A stretch of DNA of 11,076 nt, from positions 1-11,076 of the forward strand of contig CAIKYI010000537.1 of NCBI GenBank assembly GCA_903831545.1, given 5' to 3'. This document shows positions 1 through 5,707 of this stretch, one piece after another. Each line of letters opens with the position of its first letter. Positions within the stretch are counted from its first letter, which is position 1. A program made the translations under genes and the position numbers. The stretch comes from an uncultured Methylobacter sp. (lineage in GTDB: Bacteria; Pseudomonadota; Gammaproteobacteria; Methylococcales; Methylomonadaceae). The notes under the pieces were generated by a model. The model worked only from the letters and a program-made list of their open reading frames with translations. It did not search any database and was not told the origin of the DNA.

Positions 1-20
1 CCCCTTTTTCAAAGAGGGGA
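1..20. repeat. Short palindromic repeat at left edge (REP-like)
   Basis: A C-run and a G-run flank an 11-nt core, CTTTTTCAAAG (positions 4-14), so the segment can fold into a small hairpin. The same core occurs in inverse orientation at 7494-7504, again flanked by C and G runs. No T-run follows, so it does not look like an intrinsic terminator. It is probably one copy of a dispersed intergenic repeat, possibly cut by the window edge. Confidence 0.45.
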
Positions 21-86
21 GCTGAACGTTTACTTTGAAGTTGCCTGCGGATGAAGTTATAGCCACCTCCAGGCGCTCCAAAATTA

Positions 87-148
87 AACCCTCTCGCCTT
101 GTGTAAGCTCGACGGTCTGTCGTCTAGCTTACACAAGGCGAGAGGGTT
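87..148. repeat. Perfect 23-bp inverted repeat (long hairpin) upstream of surface-protein operon
   Basis: Arms at 87-109 and 126-148 are exact reverse complements over 23 bases, separated by a 16-nt spacer. Inside the spacer, CGAC (110-113) can pair with GTCG (119-122), extending the stem with a small bulge. Outside it, TTAAA (84-88, partly overlapping the arm) and TTTAA (152-156) are again complementary after a CGG bulge. No T-run follows either arm, arguing against a simple intrinsic terminator. It ends 42 bases before the first gene of the operon. It may be a miniature mobile element, a dispersed repeat or a leader RNA structure; the sequence alone cannot decide. Confidence 0.85.
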
Positions 149-190
149 CGGTTTAACTGTCTGGAACCGAACGTCAACTACAGGGAACTT

Positions 191-1033
191 ATGAAAACTA
201 AAAAAAATCAGTCGGGACTCACAGCCTTAGCTGCGTTGGCAACAATAATCAGCGCTACGCTAGTTTCACCAGATGCTAATGCAGCTGTCCTGCATGCCCC
301 AACCAGCGGTACCTTTACCATGAACCTCAATCGAGATGCGTTAATACCGTATGGTGGCGGTTATTATCTGTCTACTTTTTGGAACTCACTGGCCTCCGAT
401 TACAGTAATTTAATTAATACCGGAGATTATTTGATTAGTCAGCTCAACACTACGGAAATTTCAGCAGTTAATCGAGTATTCGATCTGATGGCCATTGGCG
501 TCAATCCAACCGGCCAGGCAAATCAGCGCTTCGTAAAGGCGACTTCCGCCAATTTTGTCATTGATTCGAGTACGCTGGCAGGCGTGGCTGACGCGCAGAT
601 AGGCATGACCGGCGTTCAAGGCGTTTACGCACCGAATTGGCCGCCTGGCGGCGCCGGCTTAGTCAATGGCGATTTTTCGGTGCTTTATGATACCGGTCGA
701 CAAACCAACGGTCGCACTGGCTGGTATTTGGCTAACAATATTTATTTTACGATGGCAGTTTACGAGTTAAGCAATTTAAGTGTTGCGTTTACTGAGGTCG
801 ACAACTGGCGACTTAGCGGCGATTTGTTGATGTCACCGGAAAATGGCGGAATGTTGCAAGGCGCATCGCTTAATAAGGTGGGTGATTTTTGCCTGGGTGC
901 CGGCAGTTATGCGGGTTGCGGGCAGGTAACAGTAGTTCCGGTGCCGGGCGCGGTTTGGTTGTTCATAACGGGCTTGGTGGGGGTGGTAGTAAACCGCAGC
1001 CGTAAAGCAGACCTGTTTCTTAAGGTTTCCTAA
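191..1033 (+). CDS. Secreted VPVPG-CTERM (PEP-CTERM-like) protein, paralog 1
   Basis: A 280-residue exported protein of unknown function. Residues 1-31 form a Sec signal peptide: basic N-terminus, hydrophobic core and an ANA|A cleavage site. The mature part begins with a T-F-T-M-N-L-N-R-D-A segment shared with the next two genes. The C-terminus has a short motif VPVPG (249-253), a hydrophobic helix and a basic NRSRK cluster, the tripartite PEP-CTERM/VPLPA-CTERM architecture that exosortases recognise to process and anchor proteins at the cell envelope. Eight residues follow the basic cluster, more than usual. It closely resembles the third gene (1962-2828): both carry GDFCLGxGSYxGCGQ just before the sorting tail, with two cysteines that may form a disulphide. 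AGGG at 182-185 is a suitably placed ribosome binding site. It is probably the first gene of a five-gene operon. No catalytic motif is recognised; a structural or matrix role is inference. Confidence 0.88.
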   Translation: MKTKKNQSGLTALAALATIISATLVSPDANAAVLHAPTSGTFTMNLNRDALIPYGGGYYLSTFWNSLASDYSNLINTGDYLISQLNTTEISAVNRVFDLMAIGVNPTGQANQRFVKATSANFVIDSSTLAGVADAQIGMTGVQGVYAPNWPPGGAGLVNGDFSVLYDTGRQTNGRTGWYLANNIYFTMAVYELSNLSVAFTEVDNWRLSGDLLMSPENGGMLQGASLNKVGDFCLGAGSYAGCGQVTVVPVPGAVWLFITGLVGVVVNRSRKADLFLKVS

Positions 1034-1088
1034 TGCTTCCTCGAAGTGCTTTTCAATTAGTGCAGTCTCAACTCTAAAAACTATAATT

Positions 1089-1937
1089 ATGAAAATCAAT
1101 AAACACCCCATTGTTCAACAAGCGCTAAGCGTCAGTGTCATTGCCATTTTTGGCTCACTGATTTCCATGCATACGCAAGCCGCAACGATAACAGGCGGAG
1201 CGCTAACCGTGAATCTGGATCGTGACGCAATCATTGCGGGAGTGATTCAAGATAAATACCCCGACACCCCGACTGTAGATTTCCCGATCTGTTGCAGGCC
1301 TTCACTTTACGTGGAAGAGTTTTTTGACGCTTCGTCGGCCTCAAAAACGTTTAGCGAACTCAGGGACGAAAATACCCCCAATCTTAATGATCTGGCATCT
1401 GATGAGATCTCCGCAGTTGGGCTTCAATATTCCGTAAACGAACCGAATATTTCGTTAATTCCCGCTGGTCGCCAGAATAGAAATACCACGTTTGGGTTCG
1501 ATCCGGCAGATTTGTTCGGTACTGCGACAGGCAGCATAGGTCTTGGTGGGGTGATACGCTTCCGGGTCGATGTTAGTCCTCCTTCCAACCGTATCCTGCT
1601 CGGCGACATGTCGCTGGCTTACGATTCGTCTCTTGAAGGCACGACACCAGGGCGCTCCGGTTGGTTAATCACCAACCATATCGGTTTCGATGCTGATGCG
1701 TTTGAATTATTCGATGTTACCACCCAGTTGACAGGAAACATTTTGACGCTTAACGGAAATCTTGGTTTCGGCTGGGGCTTCGATCATCTTGGCGCAACTG
1801 CAGCTCGCTTGAATGATACTCGAATCGGCACTTTCAGTTTTCAAACCACAGTAGTTCCGTTGCCTGCCGCAGTCTGGATGTTCGTGACCGGAGTGTTTGG
1901 CTTTAGCGTCATGAATTATCGTAAACGGCAGGTATAA
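1089..1937 (+). CDS. Secreted VPLPA-CTERM protein, divergent paralog 2
   Basis: A 282-residue exported protein of unknown function. A signal peptide ends near TQA|A (residue 31). A classic tail VPLPAAVWMFVTGVFGF followed by NYRKRQ occupies about residues 256-282 and marks it as an exosortase substrate of the VPLPA-CTERM type. It shares landmarks with its neighbours: LTVNLDRDA near residue 40, DEISA, GDMSLAYD and SGWLITNHIGF. It lacks the CLGxGSYxGCGQ element of the first and third genes, and instead has an adjacent cysteine pair (PICCRP) near residue 76. It starts 55 bases after the previous stop, and no good Shine-Dalgarno sequence is visible before the ATG (AACTCTAAAAACTATAATT precedes it); no better in-frame start is seen. 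It is likely co-transcribed, perhaps translated less efficiently. Function unknown. Confidence 0.85.
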   Translation: MKINKHPIVQQALSVSVIAIFGSLISMHTQAATITGGALTVNLDRDAIIAGVIQDKYPDTPTVDFPICCRPSLYVEEFFDASSASKTFSELRDENTPNLNDLASDEISAVGLQYSVNEPNISLIPAGRQNRNTTFGFDPADLFGTATGSIGLGGVIRFRVDVSPPSNRILLGDMSLAYDSSLEGTTPGRSGWLITNHIGFDADAFELFDVTTQLTGNILTLNGNLGFGWGFDHLGATAARLNDTRIGTFSFQTTVVPLPAAVWMFVTGVFGFSVMNYRKRQV

Positions 1938-1951
1938 ATCACCTTATTTAT

Positions 1952-1955
1952 GGAG
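1952..1955 (+). promoter_or_regulatory. Ribosome binding site that decides the start of paralog 3
   Basis: GGAG lies six bases before the ATG at 1962. An ATG at 1950 is in the same frame but would place this motif inside the coding sequence and has no Shine-Dalgarno of its own. The start at 1962 also gives a more typical signal peptide. Confidence 0.7.
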
Positions 1956-1961
1956 AACACA

Positions 1962-2828
1962 ATGAACACCAATAATGGAAAATCTCATCAATTTCTTACT
2001 GCACTGCCTTTGTTGCTTACTGCAAGTATCGCAACCCTGGCGCCGAATGCTGCAATGGCTGCCATACTGAATGCCAGTTTGGGTGGTACTTTTATAATGA
2101 GTATGGACAGAGACGCCCTGGCACTTTCCGTTCAAGGCAGCCCAAGCAATCCTGGCAATTTTTTAGTTCACTATTACGATACGGCAGAATCGGATTACAC
2201 AACCCGTTCCGATTCATCATTTTATTTTAACAATCCCTTGCGCACTGAAATTTCTGCGTTGAATCTTGTGCATGCTATCACTCCTGTCAGTGCTGCCAAT
2301 CCAACCGGGCAAGCCTCAAATCGTTATGTCAAAGCAACTACGCAAGATTTTGCTATCGATTCGGATTCACTGACCGCGACCGGCATGCTGGGTATGACCG
2401 GAATTGAGTTGTATAAAGGGCTTTATAACGGCGCGCTAATCTATGGCGATTATTCACTGCAATACAATCCCGGTAACCGTGCGGCGGCCTGGGAAGATTA
2501 TGGCTTGGCGCTAGCACAGCCCAGTGGCTGGTATTTGCAAAATAACGTCAGTTTTAGTGTGGTGACCTACGATTTTGCTAATTTAACTGTCGTCGCTAGC
2601 GATGCCAATAACTGGAAGCTCAGTGGAGATTTGTTGTTGAGTCCCGAAAACGCGGGCTTATTACAAAACACGATTCAGCGCGATGTCGGGGATTTTTGTC
2701 TGGGTACCGGTAGTTATTCGGGTTGCGGTCAGGTCAGTGCCGTTCCTGTACCTGCCGCCGCCTGGTTATTTGTGTCGGGATTGGCAAGCTTGGGTTTTTC
2801 CGGTTTGCGCCGTAGGAGATTTCAATGA
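1962..2828 (+). CDS. Secreted VPVPA-CTERM (PEP-CTERM-like) protein, paralog 3
   Basis: A 288-residue exported protein of unknown function (292 if the ATG at 1950 were used). The signal peptide ends at AMA|A (residue 33). The tail VPVPAAAWLFVSGLASLGF plus LRRRRFQ (about 261-288) is a full VPLPA-type sorting signal. Along its length it matches the first gene: FxMxxxRDAL, TEISA, NPTGQAxxRxVKAT, GMTG, SGWYLQNNVSF, NNWKLSGDLLLSPENAG and GDFCLGTGSYSGCGQ. The two are therefore clear duplicates, with the second gene a more distant relative. The stop overlaps the start of the next gene in an ATGA, which argues strongly for translational coupling and one transcript. No enzyme motif is seen; being an envelope-anchored or matrix protein is inference from the sorting tail. 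Confidence 0.88.
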   Translation: MNTNNGKSHQFLTALPLLLTASIATLAPNAAMAAILNASLGGTFIMSMDRDALALSVQGSPSNPGNFLVHYYDTAESDYTTRSDSSFYFNNPLRTEISALNLVHAITPVSAANPTGQASNRYVKATTQDFAIDSDSLTATGMLGMTGIELYKGLYNGALIYGDYSLQYNPGNRAAAWEDYGLALAQPSGWYLQNNVSFSVVTYDFANLTVVASDANNWKLSGDLLLSPENAGLLQNTIQRDVGDFCLGTGSYSGCGQVSAVPVPAAAWLFVSGLASLGFSGLRRRRFQ

Positions 2829-4498
2829 ACTGCAAAAAAATCTCACTGCGTTTAGTCGGTGACTTTAAGCTAAGCCTGTTGATGCTACTGATTACTGGTT
2901 ACAATGCAGCGCAGGCCGATGCTGCTTCGCAGGTTGGTTTTGAAGGCTATACCAGCGTACAAATGAATGTTGATGCCTTCGGACAAAATATTGTTGGCGA
3001 TGCCGCTCACGAGCCGACTATCGCCTTTGATCCCAACAATCCGGACAAGTTAGTCACCGGTTGGAAACAGTTTGGTACGGTGTTGTCCGGAAATCGTCAA
3101 GGCGGTTGGGCTTACAGTGATAATGGCGGTAAAAACTGGCATTTTGAAGGTGTGCTAACACCTGGAGAGCAGCGGACCAATATCATGGTCGATGTCGATT
3201 CCAGTGGAAATTTTTATTATCAGAACCTGCATTACGGCCCAGGTGGCGATTACGCCCAAGATGTGCAAGTTTTCAAGTCAGTCGATAGCGGTGTGAGTTG
3301 GTGGGAGCCGGTATATGCCTACGGTAAAGGTGCCGACAAGGGGCGCATTGGCATTGATCGCAGCGGTACGTCCAGCGACGGACATATCTACGTGCATTGG
3401 CGGGAAGGCCTGGATGACAGGCACTTCACCCGATCAACCGATTTCGGTGTTAGCTTTGACGAACCGGTCAGTATTCCGGGTCGACCGGCCTTTGGCACTA
3501 TTGCGGTTGGACCGGAGGGGCAGGTTTATATTGGCGGCAGAAACGAGATCGGAACCTTGACAGGCGCAAAACTGGTATTTGGAGCCTATCTGTTTTCAAC
3601 TTCGCTGAATGCCCGTGACCCATTGGCTACTTCGAGTTTTACAACTCAGGAAATCAATCTGGGCGGTTCGCCGGTGATGTTTCAATTTCAAAATAATCCA
3701 AATCAGTTTGGGCCTTTAGGCGATGTACAGGTTGGCGTCGATCAATCTAACGGGCCGCTACGCGGTAATATTTATGTGCTGGCCTCGGTCGATCCGGTCG
3801 GCGTCGACAACCAGGACGTCAATTTTATTCGCAGTACCGATGGTGGAATAACGTGGTCGACGCCTCTAAAAATCAACACTGACAAACCCGATCGAAACGC
3901 CTACCAATGGTTTGCGATGCAGGGTGTTGCGCCCAATTCACGTATTGATGCCGTGTGGTATGACACCCGTAACAGTCTGCAACCGGCGATTTCGCAATTG
4001 TTCTACGCTTACTCTTGGGACGGTGGCCAGACCTGGAGCCAGAATAAACCGGTCACGGCGCCGTTTGATACCCATATTGCTTATCCGCTGGGCGCGCAAA
4101 AACTGGGCGACTACACCCACCTGGTATCGGATGCGAATGGAGCGCATATCGCCTATTCCGCGACTTACAATGGAGAGCAGGACGTTTATTACCTCAATGT
4201 TTTTCCGGACTGTAACAACAACAGCTTATCGGATGTTCGCGATATTCAACAGCATAGCAGCGGCGACACCAACAGTAACCACATACCTGATTCGTGTGAG
4301 AACATCACGATAATTGGTGATCTGGATAGTGACCGGGATGTTGACCAACTGGATCTTAATAAGCTGTTGGCGGCCAGAAACAAGCCTGCATCCGGGCCGA
4401 ATGATCCAAGAGATCTTGACCAAAACGGCACTATTAATGCATTGGATGCTCGCAAGTTGACGCTGTTATGTACTCGTCAGCGCTGTGCAACACAATAA
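2825..4498 (+). CDS. Secreted Asp-box (BNR/sialidase-like) beta-propeller protein with C-terminal dockerin-like domain
   Basis: A 557-residue exported protein. A signal peptide occupies about residues 1-32 (AQA|D or ADA|A). Five Asp-box motifs (S-x-D-x-G-x-x-W/F) are visible: SDNGGKNW 98-105, SVDSGVSW 152-159, STDFGVSF 204-211, STDGGITW 337-344 and SWDGGQTW 397-404. They indicate a BNR/sialidase-type beta-propeller. Sialidase catalytic residues such as FRIP were not seen, so activity is not claimed. After the propeller comes a DCNNNSLSD...DTNSNHIPDSCE segment (462-492), a DxNxN calcium-binding type with paired cysteines. Two dockerin-like calcium loops follow, DLDSDRDVDQLD (499-510) and DLDQNGTINALD (530-541). 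There is no sorting tail, unlike its neighbours, so surface attachment would need a partner; the adjacent cohesin-like gene is the obvious candidate. AGGAGA at 2815-2820 is a strong ribosome binding site, and the start overlaps the previous stop by four bases. Annotators may call it exo-alpha-sialidase; treat that as fold-level only. Confidence 0.85.
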   Translation: MNCKKISLRLVGDFKLSLLMLLITGYNAAQADAASQVGFEGYTSVQMNVDAFGQNIVGDAAHEPTIAFDPNNPDKLVTGWKQFGTVLSGNRQGGWAYSDNGGKNWHFEGVLTPGEQRTNIMVDVDSSGNFYYQNLHYGPGGDYAQDVQVFKSVDSGVSWWEPVYAYGKGADKGRIGIDRSGTSSDGHIYVHWREGLDDRHFTRSTDFGVSFDEPVSIPGRPAFGTIAVGPEGQVYIGGRNEIGTLTGAKLVFGAYLFSTSLNARDPLATSSFTTQEINLGGSPVMFQFQNNPNQFGPLGDVQVGVDQSNGPLRGNIYVLASVDPVGVDNQDVNFIRSTDGGITWSTPLKINTDKPDRNAYQWFAMQGVAPNSRIDAVWYDTRNSLQPAISQLFYAYSWDGGQTWSQNKPVTAPFDTHIAYPLGAQKLGDYTHLVSDANGAHIAYSATYNGEQDVYYLNVFPDCNNNSLSDVRDIQQHSSGDTNSNHIPDSCENITIIGDLDSDRDVDQLDLNKLLAARNKPASGPNDPRDLDQNGTINALDARKLTLLCTRQRCATQ

Positions 4499-4513
4499 AA
4501 AACTAAATGTTAC

Positions 4514-4519
4514 GAGGAA
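4514..4519 (+). promoter_or_regulatory. Ribosome binding site that decides the start of the cohesin-like gene
   Basis: GAGGAA is positioned five bases before the ATG at 4525. An in-frame ATG at 4507 lies upstream of it and has no comparable motif, so 4525 is preferred. Confidence 0.75.
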
Positions 4520-4524
4520 TTAAA

Positions 4525-5124
4525 ATGATCAGCCCATTGTACAAACTAGTAATAGCAACAGTTTTGCTGTCGACAACCGGAATTGCCAATTCCGCAATCA
4601 GTCTGAGCTTTAATCCGCAAACTCAAGTCGACTCTTTAATCGGTATAGGAATAATCATTTCAGGACTTGGTGCCAGTTCCGCTCCATCCATTGCTACTTA
4701 CGATCTTGATATTCTTTTCGACGCCAGTCATTTGGCCTTTGCAAGTGCTGAACTGGGCGATCACCTAGATATCTTTCATTTAGGCACAAACTTAACAACT
4801 GTCGGTTTAACCGGTCCCGGTGTTTTGAATATTTATGAGTTATCGTTTGATTTACCGGATGATTTAAATACTGTACAGAGCGATAGTTTTACCTTGGCGG
4901 TATTAAATTTCGACGTGCTAAATGCCTACAGCAGTCAATTGAACCTTGTCGTCAATGCGTTGGGAGATGCTGACGGTAATCCACTGGTAGCCAATGTGTC
5001 ATCTGCGGTAATTAACCCCGTGCCGTTGCCCCCCGCATTTTTTATGATGAGCTCAGGTCTGTTTAGTCTGGTAGCCATAAGGAAAAAGCGCCCTAACCAG
5101 GTTGTGATGACAAACTGGAGTTAA
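4525..5124 (+). CDS. Secreted cohesin-like domain protein with VPLPP-CTERM tail
   Basis: A 199-residue exported protein (205 if the ATG at 4507 were used). The signal peptide ends at about residue 23 (ANS|A). Residues ~25-160 are all-beta with the layout of cohesin-like domains. ISLSFNPQTQVDSLIGIGIIISGLG is followed by a YDLDILFDASHLAF strand pair, the pattern seen where cohesin-family proteins have a first-strand 'D-L-x-Y/F-D-P/A-x-x-L' segment. A late FTLAVLNFDVL strand and NALGDADGNPL complete it. The tail VPLPPAFFMMSSGLFSLVAIRKKR (from ~166) is a variant VPLPA-CTERM signal, with PP in place of PA and ten residues after the basic cluster. It starts 26 bases after the dockerin-bearing propeller gene. 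The pairing suggests that this protein is the envelope-anchored receptor for that dockerin. The cohesin assignment is made by eye and should be tested with a profile; the signal peptide and sorting tail are clear. Confidence 0.75.
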   Translation: MISPLYKLVIATVLLSTTGIANSAISLSFNPQTQVDSLIGIGIIISGLGASSAPSIATYDLDILFDASHLAFASAELGDHLDIFHLGTNLTTVGLTGPGVLNIYELSFDLPDDLNTVQSDSFTLAVLNFDVLNAYSSQLNLVVNALGDADGNPLVANVSSAVINPVPLPPAFFMMSSGLFSLVAIRKKRPNQVVMTNWS

Positions 5125-5369
5125 GCTGTTTTTTTTATCGAAAAAACAAAGAATAACAAGATTATTTCAGAGCGTTATCAGTCTTTAAATTGTTGCCGAA
5201 AGTATAAATGGCTGTGCAAGATAATATGATGATGTCTTTTGTGGATTGACTCCGGTTTTCAGATGCTTTGGTTGTTGTTAGCAGGTGTTTGGTAAAGTCT
5301 GATCTATAAACGGATAACCAGTCGCTAAACGTACGAAAAGTGAAGTAAGCTTTGTAAGTTCTGGCTCTA

Positions 5370-5395
5370 TTAGCTGCATCTTGTTTAGCAGCTAA
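5370..5395. repeat. Small inverted repeat in intergenic region
   Basis: TTAGCTGC (5370-5377) and GCAGCTAA (5388-5395) are exact reverse complements with a 10-nt loop. A-residues follow on the + strand, so neither strand gives a stem followed by a T-run. It could be a protein-binding site or RNA hairpin; function unknown. Confidence 0.5.
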
Positions 5396-5651
5396 AAAAT
5401 ATCGTTCTTTCCAATGCTATCCACGGACTATATTTTCAAAGCCAATATAAATAATGGTCAAAGCAATTAGCGACTCACCGGTTCTGCCAGGGTCTGTTGA
5501 TGTTTGTGGCTGTAAAGCTATCTAAATTGAGTTTTGTATTGGTGCAAAACAACAGTCCGGTGGTGGTTATGCACCCAAAGGCTTGCTGTTATTATCGGGA
5601 TTTTGCTAAATATTAATTTTAACTTATTGTTTTATAATTTATTTATTTTTT

Positions 5652-5667
5652 TGGCATGTATATCGCT
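5652..5667 (+). promoter_or_regulatory. Candidate sigma-54 (-24/-12) promoter for the SulP gene
   Basis: TGGCATG, four bases, then TCGCT fits the sigma-54 consensus TGGCACG-N4-TTGCW with two mismatches. The invariant GG (5653-5654) and GC (5665-5666) are 12 bases apart, as required. Transcription would begin near 5678, giving a ~30-nt leader that includes the ribosome binding site GAGG at 5697-5700. No good sigma-70 pair is seen nearby. Enhancer sites were not identified. Confidence 0.4.
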
Positions 5668-5707
5668 TATATCTCGTAAGTTGTTTTTGTAAATACGAGG
5701 ATTTGAT

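Larger units (their letters stand above)
5125..5707. other. 583-bp intergenic region without a convincing gene
   Basis: No open frame with a ribosome binding site or protein-like composition is seen on either strand. Directly after the cohesin-like gene there is a T-run followed by an A-run (5129-5146) that could pair weakly but has no GC stem. A hairpin lies at 5370-5395 and a smaller GTTTTG/CAAAAC pair at 5531-5550. The last ~110 bases are very AT-rich and include TATAAT at 5633-5638 with no good -35 partner, then a candidate sigma-54 site. It may hold regulatory sequence or the remains of a lost gene. Confidence 0.6.

Noticed and set aside
3315..3560. Second + frame inside the propeller gene
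   Set aside because: An arginine/proline/alanine-rich out-of-frame translation of a gene whose own frame shows Asp-box motifs throughout.
2825..4498. Calling the propeller protein a true sialidase
   Set aside because: Asp boxes show the fold only; the FRIP motif and an arginine triad could not be identified.
5128..5147. T-run followed by A-run after the cohesin-like gene, considered as an intrinsic terminator
   Set aside because: The possible stem is only A-T pairs with no GC core and a T-run inside the stem rather than after it. It is too weak to call.
5633..5638. TATAAT as a sigma-70 -10 element for the SulP gene
   Set aside because: No acceptable -35 hexamer at 16-18 bases upstream, and the region is so AT-rich that such hexamers are expected by chance.
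1..5707. CRISPR array, tRNA or rRNA genes
   Set aside because: No regularly spaced direct repeats or tRNA/rRNA-like sequences were seen in the non-coding stretches.
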